Positions 31,273-41,190 of a stretch of 64,000 bases of DNA are shown one piece after another (within the stretch, counting starts at the first letter, position 1; each line of letters begins with the position of its first letter). The notes beneath the pieces are model-generated. The model ran no database searches. It was not told the origin of the DNA and was given only the letters and a program-made list of their open reading frames with translations. The position numbers and the translations under genes were made by a program. Origin of the DNA: CAVQGZ01 sp964400785 (GTDB lineage Bacteria; Actinomycetota; Actinomycetes; Jiangellales; Jiangellaceae); NCBI GenBank assembly GCA_964400785.1, contig CAYNWB010000007.1:1-64000 (forward strand). The letters are read 5' to 3'.

Positions 31273-32639
31273 GCCGACCCCGTCCCGTGTCGGGGTTCCC
31301 GGAGTGGAGTCCCGCCGACCAGGCCGTCGAGCAGCTCGTGGTCGACGGGCTGCGCCGCACCTTCGAGCTGCACGGCTTCGCCCCGCTGCGCACGCGCGCC
31401 GTCGAGCCCGTGCCCGTGCTGCTCGGCAAGGGTGAGACCGACAAGGAGATCTACCTGCTGAGACGGCTGCAGGCCGACTCCCACGGCCCTGAGGGCCTCG
31501 ACGACGACGCTCTCGGCCTGCACTTCGACCTCACCGTGCCGCTGGCCCGCTACGTGCTGGAGAACACCGGTCACCTGACGTTCCCCTACCGCCGCTACCA
31601 GATCCAGTCGGTCTGGCGGGGAGAGCGGCCCCAGGAGGGCCGGTACCGGGAGTTCGTCCAGGCCGACATCGACATCGTGGGCGACGGGACGCTGCCCTTC
31701 CACCACGAGGTCGAGGTGGCGCTGGTGGCCGCGGAGGCCTTGTCGTCCCTGCCGATCCCGCCGATCCGCATGCGGGTGAACAACCGCAAGGTCGCCGAGG
31801 GTTTCTACGCCGGGCTCGGGCTGGCCGACACGGCCGGCGTGCTGCGGGTGATGGACAAGATCGACAAGGTCGGGGCTGCGGCCGTCACCGACATGCTCAC
31901 CCGGACGCTCGGCGCCACACCGGCGCAGGCGGAGGCCTGCGTGCGCTTCGCCGGCATCGTCGGGCACCCCGGCACCGGCATGCAGCCGGTGCTGGCGGAC
32001 GTCGCCTGCCTCGGGGTGCAGCACCCGCTGCTGCAGCAGGGCCTGGACGAGCTCACCCGTGTCGTGCAGGCCGCTGAGCAGGCAGTGCCGGGGGTGCTGG
32101 TCGCCGACCTGTCGATCGCGCGGGGCCTGGACTACTACACGGGAACGGTGTTCGAGACCCACCTGGTGGGCCACGAGGGTCTGGGGTCGATCTGCTCCGG
32201 GGGTCGCTACGACGAGCTCGCCCGGGACGGCGACCGCGTGTTCCCCGGTGTGGGCATCTCGGTCGGGGTCACCCGCCTCGTGGGTGCTCTCCTCGGCCGC
32301 GGTCTTCTCCGCGCGCAGCGCACCGTGCCGAGTGCCGTCCTGGTGGCCGTCGTCGACGAGCAGCAGCGCCCGGCCTCCGACGCGGTCGCGGCACGGCTGC
32401 GACGCCGCGGCATCCCCACCGAGGTGGCTCCCACGGCAGCGAAGTTCGGCAAGCAGATCCGCCACGCCGACCGCAGGGGCATACCGTTCGTCTGGTTCCC
32501 CGGTGAGGCCGGCTCCGACGGCGAGGTCAAGGACATCCGGTCCGGCGAGCAGGGGGCGGCCGACCCCGACACCTGGCGGCCTCCGGCGACCGACATGCTG
32601 CCCACCCTGCACCCGACCACCCCCGAGGAGTCCTCGTGA
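31269..32639 (+). CDS. hisS: Histidyl-tRNA synthetase
   Basis: A 456-residue class II synthetase. The histidine-specific motif RGLDYYTGTVFE and the nearby CSGGRYDELA are clear. Class II motif 2 is around YPRYQIQSVWRGERPQEGRYREFVQADIDIVG-like sequence at about residues 105-135. An anticodon-binding domain occupies about the last 100 residues (VLVAVVDEQQRPASD onward). The ATG overlaps the metallo-hydrolase stop, and its own stop overlaps the aspS GTG, so three genes are coupled. Confidence 0.97.
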   Translation: MSRPRPVSGFPEWSPADQAVEQLVVDGLRRTFELHGFAPLRTRAVEPVPVLLGKGETDKEIYLLRRLQADSHGPEGLDDDALGLHFDLTVPLARYVLENTGHLTFPYRRYQIQSVWRGERPQEGRYREFVQADIDIVGDGTLPFHHEVEVALVAAEALSSLPIPPIRMRVNNRKVAEGFYAGLGLADTAGVLRVMDKIDKVGAAAVTDMLTRTLGATPAQAEACVRFAGIVGHPGTGMQPVLADVACLGVQHPLLQQGLDELTRVVQAAEQAVPGVLVADLSIARGLDYYTGTVFETHLVGHEGLGSICSGGRYDELARDGDRVFPGVGISVGVTRLVGALLGRGLLRAQRTVPSAVLVAVVDEQQRPASDAVAARLRRRGIPTEVAPTAAKFGKQIRHADRRGIPFVWFPGEAGSDGEVKDIRSGEQGAADPDTWRPPATDMLPTLHPTTPEESS

Positions 32640-34438
32640 TGCGCACCCACGGCGCCGGAACGCTGCGTGAGTCCCAGGCTGCCGAGACGGTGACCCTGGC
32701 CGGGTGGGTGGCCCGCCGGCGCGACCACGGCGGGGTCACGTTCGTCGACGTCCGCGACGCCACGGGCGTCGTGCAGGTGGTGCTGCGCGACGAGCAGGCT
32801 GCGGCCGGCCTACGTCCGGAGTCGTGCGTGCGCATCGTCGGTGACGTGCGGGTGCGACCTGCGGGCAACGAGAACCCCGACCTGCCGACCGGGGCGGTCG
32901 AGGTGGTCGCCGACGACGTGGAGCTGCTCAGCGCCGCAGCTGCGCTGCCGTTCCCCGTCGAGGACAGCCACGCCGGGTCGGTCGGGGAGGAGATCCGGCT
33001 GCGGCACCGCTACCTCGACCTGCGCCGCCCGGGTCCCGCCCGCGCGCTGCGGATGCGCTCGGAGGTCAGCCGGATCGCCCGCGACGTGCTGCACCGTGAA
33101 GGGTTCGTCGAGGTGGAGACACCGACGCTGACGCGCTCGACTCCGGAGGGCGCCCGCGACTTCCTGGTGCCCGTGCGCCTGCAGCCCGGGCACTGGTACG
33201 CCCTGCCGCAGAGCCCGCAGCTGTTCAAGCAGCTGCTCATGGTGGCCGGCCTCGAGCGCTACTACCAGATTGCTCGCTGCTACCGCGACGAGGACTTTCG
33301 CGCCGACCGGCAGCCGGAGTTCACCCAGCTCGACGTCGAGATGTCGTTCGTCGACGTCGAGGACGTCATCGGCCTCGCCGAGCGGCTGTTCACGGCGCTG
33401 TGGTCGGGCATCGTCGGCTACGACATCCCGACCCCCATCGACCGCATCACCTACGCCGACGCCATGGCCCGCTTCGGCACCGACAAGCCCGACCTTCGGT
33501 TCGGCCTCGAGCTGGTCGACATGACGGGCGTGTTCGCCGGCACCGAGTTCCGGGTGTTCCAGGCCGCGTACGTGGGCGCGGTGCGCATGCCAGGCGGGGC
33601 GTCGCAGACCCGCAAGCAGCTCGACGCCTGGCAGGACTGGGCCAAGGCACGGGGGGCCCGCGGCCTGGCCTACCTGCTCGTGCAGCCGGACGGCTCCCTC
33701 ACCGGGCCGGTGGCCAAGAACCTGAGCGAGGCCGAGCGTGCCGCTGCCGTGTCGGCCGCCGGTGCGCAGCCGGGGGACTGCCTGTTCTTCGCCGCCGGCG
33801 AGCCCGGGGCCGCGCAGTCGCTGCTGGGGGCGGCCCGGCTGGAGATCGGCACCCGACTCGACCTCGTCGACGACGACGCCTGGTCGTTCGTGTGGGTGGT
33901 GGACGCGCCCATGTTCGAGTGGGACCACGACGACGCCCGGTGGAACGCCGTGCACCACCCCTTCACCGCTCCGAACGCCGACTGGGCCGAGGCGTTCGTG
34001 CAGTCACCCGGTGACGCGCTGGCCGACGCCTACGACCTGGTCTGCAACGGCAACGAGCTCGGCGGCGGCTCCATCCGTATCCACCGGGCGCAGATGCAGG
34101 AGCAGGTGTTCGCCGTCCTCGGCATCGACGAGGACGAGGCGCGGGAGAAGTTCGGCTTTCTGCTCGAGGCCTTCGCCTACGGCCCCCCGCCGCACGGCGG
34201 GATCGCCTTCGGCTGGGACCGCATCGTCATGCTGCTCGCCGGCGCGGACTCGCTGCGAGACGTCATCGCCTTCCCGAAGACCGGCGCCGGCTACGACCCG
34301 TTGACGGGGGCGCCCACCCCGATCACCGCGGCCCAGCGGGCCGAGGCCGGCATCGACGCGGTGCCCAGCGACGCCGAGCAGGCTGTGGCGGGCAACGCCC
34401 CTCGCCACGCCGTCATCGCCGACGAGCGCCGCAACTGA
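32636..34438 (+). CDS. aspS: Aspartyl-tRNA synthetase
   Basis: A 600-residue bacterial-type class II synthetase. The N-terminal OB-fold begins GWVARRRDHGGVTFVDVRDATG. The core has RHRYLDLRRP, RDEDFRADRQPEFTQLDVEM, the bacterial GAD insertion (about 290-420) and the C-terminal FGWDRIVMLLAGADSLRDVIAFPK. The GTG at 32636 overlaps the hisS stop (GTGA) and gives the family-typical M-x-RTH start with GAGGAG five bases upstream. The ATG at 32639 is equally plausible. Whether it also charges Asn-tRNA, as non-discriminating enzymes do, cannot be judged here. It converges on the MMPL gene with a 13-bp gap. Confidence 0.96.
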   Translation: MMRTHGAGTLRESQAAETVTLAGWVARRRDHGGVTFVDVRDATGVVQVVLRDEQAAAGLRPESCVRIVGDVRVRPAGNENPDLPTGAVEVVADDVELLSAAAALPFPVEDSHAGSVGEEIRLRHRYLDLRRPGPARALRMRSEVSRIARDVLHREGFVEVETPTLTRSTPEGARDFLVPVRLQPGHWYALPQSPQLFKQLLMVAGLERYYQIARCYRDEDFRADRQPEFTQLDVEMSFVDVEDVIGLAERLFTALWSGIVGYDIPTPIDRITYADAMARFGTDKPDLRFGLELVDMTGVFAGTEFRVFQAAYVGAVRMPGGASQTRKQLDAWQDWAKARGARGLAYLLVQPDGSLTGPVAKNLSEAERAAAVSAAGAQPGDCLFFAAGEPGAAQSLLGAARLEIGTRLDLVDDDAWSFVWVVDAPMFEWDHDDARWNAVHHPFTAPNADWAEAFVQSPGDALADAYDLVCNGNELGGGSIRIHRAQMQEQVFAVLGIDEDEAREKFGFLLEAFAYGPPPHGGIAFGWDRIVMLLAGADSLRDVIAFPKTGAGYDPLTGAPTPITAAQRAEAGIDAVPSDAEQAVAGNAPRHAVIADERRN

Positions 34439-34451
34439 CGCCCGGCGCCGC

Positions 34452-36653
34452 TCACCCGGCCTCGCTCAGCCCCACCCGGGCGTGCAGCCGCCGCAGCGGG
34501 CCAGGCGCCCACCAGTTCCACTCGCCCAGCAGCGTCATCGTGGCCGGCACGAGCAGGATGCGCACGAGCGTGGCGTCGATGAGCACCGCGATCGCCAGAG
34601 CCACGCCGGTCTGCTTGATCACGAGCAGGTCGCCGACCACGAACCCGGCGAAGACCACCACGATGATCAGCGCGGCCGAGGTGATCACGCGGCCGGTGCG
34701 CTGCAGGCCGGCGCGTACCGCCTCGTCGTTGTCGAGCCCTGCGTCGTGGAACTCCTTGATGCGTGAGAGCAGGAACACCTCGTAGTCCATCGACAGGCCG
34801 AACGCGAAGGCGAACACGAGGATCGGGATCACCGCCTCGATGCCGCCGACCGAGGTGTAGTCGAGCAGCGACTCGAAGCGGCCGTCCTGGAAGATCCAGA
34901 CCAACGCCCCGAAGCTCGCCCCCAGGCTCAGCACGATCATCACCAGGGCCTTGACCGGGATGAGCACCGACCCGGTCAGCAGGAACAGCAGGACGAACGT
35001 GGCCAGGGCGAGCCAGGCCAGCGCCACCGGCGCGTCGGCGCGGATCGTGGCGACGAAGTCGATCAACGACGCCGCCCGCCCGGTCACCCAGGTCGGGAAC
35101 TCCGGCCGTTGGTCGCGGATGTCGGCGACCACCTCGCGGGCCACGCTGCCCTGGCTGTCCCCGGCCGTGAAGACGTCGAGCACGACGACATCACCGACGG
35201 TGCGTGCCGGGGCCACGGCCTCGACCCCTGGCAGTCGCGCCACCTGCTCCCCGAACGCGTCCACGGCGCTCGGGTCGGCCTGGGCGACGACCCGCACCTG
35301 CGGGGACGCGCCGGCCGGGAAGCGCGACTGGATCTGCTCGGCGACCACCCTCTGCTCGGCGTCGGCCGGCAGCAGCTCGACGCCCGAGGAGACGAGCACC
35401 ATGCGCAGCGACGGCAACGCCAGCACCACGAGCACCGCCGTGACCGCGCCGGCGACGACCCAGGGGCGCCGCTGCACAGCGCGGGCCAGCCGGCTGAAGA
35501 CGCCCTCGGACGGGGGAGCGTCGCCGAACGTGTGGGCGATGCCCCCGACGAGGGGCACCCGAGACAGCAGCCCGCGGCGCGACACCCAGCGGGTCAGCAG
35601 CGACAGCAGCGCCGGCACGAGCGTCAGCGCCACGAGCATGGCCACCAGCACCACGCTCAAGGCGGCCATCCCGACGGCGCGGATGATGTCGACGTCGAAG
35701 AGCACCAGGCCCGACACGGCGATCGCCACGGTGAGCGCCGAGAACAGCACCGTCCGGCCGGCCGTGCCCATGGTCACGGCCAGGGCCCGCGCCCGGGCCT
35801 GCACGTCGGGGATGTCGTCGACGTCGTGGTCGACCCCGATCTCCTCCCGGTAGCGGCTCACGACGAGCAGCGAGTAGTCGATGCACAGGCCCAGGCCCAG
35901 CACGGTCACCACGTTCACGACCGAGGCGTCGAGGTCGAGCAGGTACGAGAAGGCCAGCAGGCTGCCCAGACCTCCCGCGATGGACGCGATCGCCCCGGCG
36001 ATCGGCACGGACGCCGCCGCGAACCCGCCGAAGATGACGATCATGATCAGCAGGCTCAGCGGCAGTGCGACGACCTCACCGGTGCGCAGGTCGGTCTCCA
36101 CCTGGCCCGTGATCTGCTCGACGAGCAACGAGATGCCCGTCACCGTGCCGGTCGAGCCGGGCACCGCATCGGGCACGGCAGACAGCCGCTCGACGACGGC
36201 GTCGACCGTCTGCTGCTGCGCACCCTCGTCCTGCCCTGCCTGCAGCGCCACGCTGACCAGCACCGCGCGGCCATCCGTGGCGACGAAGGACGGCCCAGCG
36301 CTCGTCGGGTCGGCCACAGCGGCCACACCGTCGATGCGCGCCAGGTCAGCGGCTGCCTCGGTGAGGGCCTGGGCCAGCACGGGGTCGGCGGGGTCGACGT
36401 CGTCGAGCAGCAGCTGGTAGGTGGCCCCGGTGGGGCTGTTCTCCGCGAGAAGGTCGCGCCCCTGCGTCGACTCGCTGTCGAACTGCAGGTCGCCGCTGCG
36501 CAGCCGGTCGAACAGGGAGTCACCGAGCAGCCCGCCCACGGCGGCGGCGTACCCGACGCCGGCGACCACCACCCAGACCAGCACGACGGCCAAGGCCCGA
36601 CGGGCCACGAACTCACCGAGTGACCTCACGTGGTGAGTGTGGCGGACAGGCAT
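34452..36653 (-). CDS. MMPL/RND family transporter
   Basis: A 733-residue membrane transporter with the RND-type layout. Helix 1 is near residues 18-40, a large extracytoplasmic domain covers about 45-165, a helix block follows at about 170-360, then a second extracytoplasmic domain (about 400-510) and a final helix block. The GLGLCIDYSLLVVSRYREE and FAFAFGLSMDYEVFLLSRIKEF segments carry the acidic-Tyr pairs proposed for proton coupling. MMPL proteins export lipids or hydrophobic compounds; the substrate here is unknown. Start choice is open: an in-frame GTG at 36629 (VRSLGEFVARRA) would drop eight polar residues and look more like relatives. Confidence 0.9.
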   Translation of the reverse strand: MPVRHTHHVRSLGEFVARRALAVVLVWVVVAGVGYAAAVGGLLGDSLFDRLRSGDLQFDSESTQGRDLLAENSPTGATYQLLLDDVDPADPVLAQALTEAAADLARIDGVAAVADPTSAGPSFVATDGRAVLVSVALQAGQDEGAQQQTVDAVVERLSAVPDAVPGSTGTVTGISLLVEQITGQVETDLRTGEVVALPLSLLIMIVIFGGFAAASVPIAGAIASIAGGLGSLLAFSYLLDLDASVVNVVTVLGLGLCIDYSLLVVSRYREEIGVDHDVDDIPDVQARARALAVTMGTAGRTVLFSALTVAIAVSGLVLFDVDIIRAVGMAALSVVLVAMLVALTLVPALLSLLTRWVSRRGLLSRVPLVGGIAHTFGDAPPSEGVFSRLARAVQRRPWVVAGAVTAVLVVLALPSLRMVLVSSGVELLPADAEQRVVAEQIQSRFPAGASPQVRVVAQADPSAVDAFGEQVARLPGVEAVAPARTVGDVVVLDVFTAGDSQGSVAREVVADIRDQRPEFPTWVTGRAASLIDFVATIRADAPVALAWLALATFVLLFLLTGSVLIPVKALVMIVLSLGASFGALVWIFQDGRFESLLDYTSVGGIEAVIPILVFAFAFGLSMDYEVFLLSRIKEFHDAGLDNDEAVRAGLQRTGRVITSAALIIVVVFAGFVVGDLLVIKQTGVALAIAVLIDATLVRILLVPATMTLLGEWNWWAPGPLRRLHARVGLSEAG

Positions 36654-36668
36654 CCTGCGACGTACGCC

Positions 36669-36674
36669 TACCCT
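36669..36674 (+). promoter_or_regulatory. Putative -10 of rarA
   Basis: TACCCT ends 8 bp before the GTG at 36683 in the 29-bp spacer divergent from the MMPL gene. Confidence 0.4.
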
Positions 36675-36682
36675 CGTCAGGC

Positions 36683-37987
36683 GTGGCAGACACGCTCTTC
36701 GACGCCGGCACAGGCGATGCTCCCGCCGACGTGCCGCGGCCCCTGGCGGCCCGACTGCGTCCGACCACGCTCGACGAGGTGGTGGGTCAGCGCCACCTGA
36801 CCGGGCCGACCGGGCCGCTGGCCGGCCTGATGAGCGCCGGCTCGGGCACGTCCGTGGTGCTCTACGGACCGCCGGGCACCGGCAAGACCAGCCTGGCGAT
36901 GCTGCTCAGCCAGAGCGCAGCCGCGCACTTCGTGGAGCTGTCCGCCGTGAACGCCGGCGTGGCCCAGGTGCGCAGCGCGATCGCCGAGGCACGGGAGCGC
37001 CTGCGCCGGCACGGCACGCCGACGGTGCTGTTCATCGACGAGGTGCACCGCTTCTCCCGCACCCAGCAGGACGCTCTGCTGCCCGCGGTGGAGAACGGCT
37101 GGGTCACTCTGGTCGCTGCCACCACCGAGAACCCGTCCTTCAGCCTCGTCTCGCCCCTGCTGTCGCGGTCGTTGGTGCTCGAGCTCGAGCCGCTGGACGA
37201 CGAGCAGCTGAGCGTGCTGCTGCACCGTGCGCTCACCGACGCCAACGGGCTCGCCGGCGCTGTGCAGCTGGACGAGGACGCGGCAGCTCACCTGCGGCGA
37301 CTGGCGGCCGGGGACGGCCGTCGGCTGCTGACCCTGCTCGAGGCCTCGTGCGCCACGCTGCCCCAGGGTCGCGGCAGGCTCACGGTCGCGGCGGTCGAGC
37401 AGGTGGCGCAACGCGTCGCCCTGCGCTACGACCGGGCCGGCGACCAGCACTACGACGTGGCCAGCGCGCTGATCAAGTCCATCCGGGGCAGCGACGTCGA
37501 CGCCGCCCTGCACTACCTCGCTCGGATGGCCGAGGCAGGGGAGGACCCACGGTTCCTGGCCAGGCGGCTCGTGATCTCGGCCTCCGAGGACGTCGGGCTG
37601 GCCGACCCGTCGGCGCTGCCGACGGCGGTGGCAGCAGCGTCGGCCGTGGCGCTCGTCGGTTGGCCGGAGGCGCGGATCATCCTCGCCCAGGCGGTCGTGG
37701 CGCTGGCCCTGGCACCGAAGAGCAACTCCGTCTACGCCGCGATCGAGGCGGCGATCCGGGACGTCCGTGCCACGGGTGGCGGCAGGGTGCCCACGTACCT
37801 GCGCACCGAGGCCTACCGCTACCCGCACGACCACCCGCACGGCGTCGTGGCGCAGCAGTACCTGCCCGATGGCCTGCGGGATGTGCGCTACTACCACCCG
37901 GGCTCACGGGGTGCCGAGGCGGCGCTCGTCGAACGCTGGGACAATCTGCGCTCCATCATCCGCAGCACCGACACCGAAGGCGGCTAG
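36683..37987 (+). CDS. rarA: Replication-associated recombination protein A (RarA/MgsA)
   Basis: A 434-residue AAA+ ATPase of the clamp-loader-like RarA family, acting at stalled replication forks. Walker A is LYGPPGTGKTSLA, Walker B is VLFIDEVHRFSRTQQDALL, and sensor 1 is ATTENPSFSL. The tetramerisation domain includes ALIKSIRGSDVDAALHYLARM and the C-terminal KSNSVYAAIEAA and PHDHPHGVVAQQYLP segments. The GTG at 36683 gives the usual start and is 8 bp after TACCCT; upstream in-frame codons overlap the divergent MMPL gene and are not conserved. alaS begins 3 bp after the stop, so they are likely co-transcribed. Confidence 0.95.
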   Translation: MADTLFDAGTGDAPADVPRPLAARLRPTTLDEVVGQRHLTGPTGPLAGLMSAGSGTSVVLYGPPGTGKTSLAMLLSQSAAAHFVELSAVNAGVAQVRSAIAEARERLRRHGTPTVLFIDEVHRFSRTQQDALLPAVENGWVTLVAATTENPSFSLVSPLLSRSLVLELEPLDDEQLSVLLHRALTDANGLAGAVQLDEDAAAHLRRLAAGDGRRLLTLLEASCATLPQGRGRLTVAAVEQVAQRVALRYDRAGDQHYDVASALIKSIRGSDVDAALHYLARMAEAGEDPRFLARRLVISASEDVGLADPSALPTAVAAASAVALVGWPEARIILAQAVVALALAPKSNSVYAAIEAAIRDVRATGGGRVPTYLRTEAYRYPHDHPHGVVAQQYLPDGLRDVRYYHPGSRGAEAALVERWDNLRSIIRSTDTEGG

Positions 37988-37990
37988 ACC

Positions 37991-40672
37991 GTGGACTCCG
38001 CACAGATCCGCACGCGCTTTCTCGACTTCTTCGCCGCCCGCGGGCACACCCTGGTGCCGTCGGCGTCGCTGATCCTCGACGACCCGACGCTGCTGTTCGT
38101 CAACGCCGGCATGGTGCCCTTCAAGCCGTACTTCCTCGGTCAGGAGACCCCGCCGTACCCACGAGCGACCAGCGTGCAGAAGGTCGTGCGGACCAACGAC
38201 ATCGAGGAGGTCGGTCGCACCACCCGGCACGCCTCGTTCTTCCAGATGGCCGGCAACTTCTCGTTCGGCGACTACTTCAAGGAGACCGCGATCCCGCTGG
38301 CGTGGCAGCTGCTGACCACCCCGGTTGCCGACGGCGGCTACGGCTTCGACCCCGACCGCATCTGGGCCACCGTCTACCACGACGACGACGAGGCCGAGCG
38401 CATCTGGCGTGAGGTGGTGGGTCTGCCCGCAGAGCGCATCCAGAGGCGGGGGATGGCGGACAACTACTGGTCGATGGGAGTGCCGGGACCGTGCGGGCCG
38501 TGCTCGGAGATCTACTACGACCGCGGCCCCGAGTACGGGCGTGAGGGCGGGCCGGTCGCCGACGAGGACCGCTACCTCGAGGTGTGGAACCTCGTCTTCA
38601 TGCAGTACGAGCGCGGCGGTGGCCCGGCCAAGGAGGGCTTCGAGATCCTCGGCGACCTGCCGGCGCGCAACATCGACACCGGTATGGGGCTGGAGCGCAT
38701 GGCGGCCCTGCTGCAGGGCGTGGACAACATCTACGAGATCGACACCAGCCGCATGGTGCTCGACCGGGCCACCCAGCTGTCCGGACGCTCCTACGGCTCC
38801 GACGAGAAGGACGATGTGGCCCTGCGCGTCGTCACCGACCACACCCGCACCGCCGTGATGCTGATCAGCGATGGGGTGACCCCGGGCAACGAGGGTCGGG
38901 GCTACGTCCTGCGACGCATGATGCGCCGCGTGGTGCGCTCGATGCGGTTGCTCGGCGCCACCGAGCCCACCCTGCGCGACCTGTGCGACGCCACCATCGA
39001 GGCCATGGCCCCCCAGTACCCCGAGCTGCGGGCCGAGCGAGCCCGCATCCTCTCTGTCGTCGAGGACGAGGAGCACTCATTCGCCGGCACGTTGCGCGCC
39101 GGCACGCAGCTGTTCGACCAGGCCGCCGAGCAGGTCAAGGCCGGCGGTCGCACCCGGGTGCCGGGCGAGACGGCGTTCCGGCTGCACGACACGTTCGGCT
39201 TCCCCATCGACCTGACGCTCGAGATGGCGGCCGAGGCGGGCCTGAACGTCGACACCGACGAGTTCGAGCGCCTGATGGCCCAGCAGCGTGACCGGGCCAA
39301 GGCCGATGCGCGAGCCAAGAAGCAGGGCCATGCCGACACCTCGGTGTACCGCGAGGTCGCCGACGCCCTGGGCGCCGCGGTCAGCTTCACCGGGTACGAC
39401 TCGGTGGCGGACGAGGCCACCGTGCGCGGGCTGGTGCTCGCCGGGGCGCCCGTGCCCGCCGTGGTCGAGGGTGACGAGGTCGAGGTGGTGCTCGACCGCA
39501 CCCCGTTCTACGCCGAGGCGGGTGGTCAGCTGGCCGACCGGGGCCGCATCGAGCTGGCGTCGGGAGCCGTGCTGCAGGTCGACGACGTGCAGGCCCCCAT
39601 CGGCGGCCTGGTGGTGCACCGAGCCCGCGTGCTGTCCGGAGAGGTGGAGCTCGGCCAGTCCGCCCGCGCGGCCGTCGACGTCGAGCGCCGCATGGCCATC
39701 TCGCGTGCCCACACCGCGACGCACATGCTGCACAAGGCCTTTCGTGAGGCGCTCGGCGACACCGCCGCTCAGGCAGGGTCGGAGAACGCACCCGGTCGGC
39801 TTCGCTTCGACTTCAGCGCGTCGGGCCCGGTGACCCCCGGCGTGCTCACCGACGTGCAGGACAGGGTGAACTCCCTCGTGGAGGCCGACCTGGGGGTGCG
39901 GGCAGAGGTCATGGACATCGCCCAGGCACGCCAGACCGGCGCGATGGCCCTGTTCGGCGAGAAGTACGGCGACGAGGTGCGCGTGATCTCCGTCGGGGAC
40001 TGGGCACGCGAGCTGTGCGGTGGCACCCATGCCCAGCGTTCGGGGCAGCTCGGCCTGGTCACGGTGCTCGGCGAGCAGTCCATCGGGCAGGGGGTGCGCC
40101 GCGTCGAGGCGCTGGTCGGTCTCGACGCCTTTCGCTTCCTGGCGCGCGAGCACGCGCTGGTCTCGCAGCTCACCGAGGCGTTGAAGGTGCGCTCGGAGGA
40201 GCTGCCCGACCGAGTGGCCACGTTGGTGGAGCGTCTGCGCGGTGCCGAGCGCGAGCTGGAGCGGCTGCGGGCCGGCGCCGTGCTCGCGGCGGCAGCCGGG
40301 GTGGCGGCCGGGGCGGTCGACGCCGGGCCCGCGCTCGTGGCCGCCCACCGGGTTCCCGACGGCACCGACAGCGACGACCTGCGGCGGCTCGCGCAGGACG
40401 TGCTGGCGCGGATGCCCGGGCAGCGGCCCTGCGTCGTCGTCGTGGCCGGGGTCGCCAAGGGCCGCCCGAGCACGGTCGTCGCCGTGAACCCCGCCGCACG
40501 CGAGGTCGGGCTGCGGGCCCGCGACCTGGTGCGCAGCGTCTCCGGCGCTCTCGGCGGCGGCGGTGGGGGCAAGGACGACATCGCGCAGGGAGGCGGTACG
40601 GACGCCTCGGCGGTGGACCCCACGCTCGCCGACGTGCCGAACCTCGTCCGTCGCAGCGTGGCCACCGCGTGA
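37991..40672 (+). CDS. alaS: Alanyl-tRNA synthetase
   Basis: An 893-residue class II synthetase with its editing and C-Ala domains. The N-terminus DSAQIRTRFLDFFAARGHTLVPSAS and FVNAGMVPFKPYFLG are typical. The editing-site metal ligands are in RAHTATHMLHKAF and CGGTHA. The C-terminal domain has the GGGGGGKDDIAQGGG loop. The GTG start lies 3 bp after rarA with GAAGGCGG upstream. Its stop overlaps the ruvX GTG. The alaS-ruvX-mltG-aroE order is widespread in actinobacteria. Confidence 0.98.
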   Translation: MDSAQIRTRFLDFFAARGHTLVPSASLILDDPTLLFVNAGMVPFKPYFLGQETPPYPRATSVQKVVRTNDIEEVGRTTRHASFFQMAGNFSFGDYFKETAIPLAWQLLTTPVADGGYGFDPDRIWATVYHDDDEAERIWREVVGLPAERIQRRGMADNYWSMGVPGPCGPCSEIYYDRGPEYGREGGPVADEDRYLEVWNLVFMQYERGGGPAKEGFEILGDLPARNIDTGMGLERMAALLQGVDNIYEIDTSRMVLDRATQLSGRSYGSDEKDDVALRVVTDHTRTAVMLISDGVTPGNEGRGYVLRRMMRRVVRSMRLLGATEPTLRDLCDATIEAMAPQYPELRAERARILSVVEDEEHSFAGTLRAGTQLFDQAAEQVKAGGRTRVPGETAFRLHDTFGFPIDLTLEMAAEAGLNVDTDEFERLMAQQRDRAKADARAKKQGHADTSVYREVADALGAAVSFTGYDSVADEATVRGLVLAGAPVPAVVEGDEVEVVLDRTPFYAEAGGQLADRGRIELASGAVLQVDDVQAPIGGLVVHRARVLSGEVELGQSARAAVDVERRMAISRAHTATHMLHKAFREALGDTAAQAGSENAPGRLRFDFSASGPVTPGVLTDVQDRVNSLVEADLGVRAEVMDIAQARQTGAMALFGEKYGDEVRVISVGDWARELCGGTHAQRSGQLGLVTVLGEQSIGQGVRRVEALVGLDAFRFLAREHALVSQLTEALKVRSEELPDRVATLVERLRGAERELERLRAGAVLAAAAGVAAGAVDAGPALVAAHRVPDGTDSDDLRRLAQDVLARMPGQRPCVVVVAGVAKGRPSTVVAVNPAAREVGLRARDLVRSVSGALGGGGGGKDDIAQGGGTDASAVDPTLADVPNLVRRSVATA

Positions 40673-41190
40673 CGCAACCTGCGTCGGGGCCCCTGCTCGG
40701 CATCGACGTCGGCACGGTGCGCATCGGTGTCGCCGTCAGCGACGCCGCCGGCCTGCTGGCCGTCCCGGTCACCACTGTGCGTCGAGGACGAGGCGATCTC
40801 GACGCGATCGCCGACCTCGCTGCGGAGCGTGGCGTGACTGGCCTGATCGTGGGTCTGCCCCTTACCCTGAGCGGCCAGGAGGGACCGGCCGCCCAGGCCA
40901 GCCGCGAGTTCGCGGTGAACCTGGCTCGGCGGGTTGCTCCGACACCGGTGCGGCTCGTGGACGAGAGGTTGACGACTGCGGGCGCGTCGCGGGGTCTGCG
41001 GGACGCTGGGGTCAGCGGTCGGCAGGCGCGGCACGTGGTGGACCAGGTCGCGGCGACGGCGATCCTGCAGGGGGCGCTGGACATGGGGCGTACCGCCGGG
41101 AGACCGGTCGGTGAGCCGGTGCAGGCGCCCCCGACGCACACCACGAGAGCCGCCGAGCCCCCCGCCGCCGACGAGACGAGGACCAGATGA
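40669..41190 (+). CDS. ruvX: Putative pre-16S rRNA nuclease / RuvX (YqgF)
   Basis: A 173-residue RNase H-fold protein of the YqgF family, proposed to mature the 16S rRNA 5' end and, in some actinobacteria, to resolve Holliday junctions. Motifs are LLGIDVGTVRIGVAVSD (first Asp), LIVGLPLTLSGQEG, and RLVDERLTT; a final Asp (VVDQVAATAILQ) completes the site. The last 35 residues are Pro/Thr-rich and not conserved. GTG start overlapping the alaS stop; its stop overlaps the mltG ATG. Confidence 0.93.
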   Translation: MTQPASGPLLGIDVGTVRIGVAVSDAAGLLAVPVTTVRRGRGDLDAIADLAAERGVTGLIVGLPLTLSGQEGPAAQASREFAVNLARRVAPTPVRLVDERLTTAGASRGLRDAGVSGRQARHVVDQVAATAILQGALDMGRTAGRPVGEPVQAPPTHTTRAAEPPAADETRTR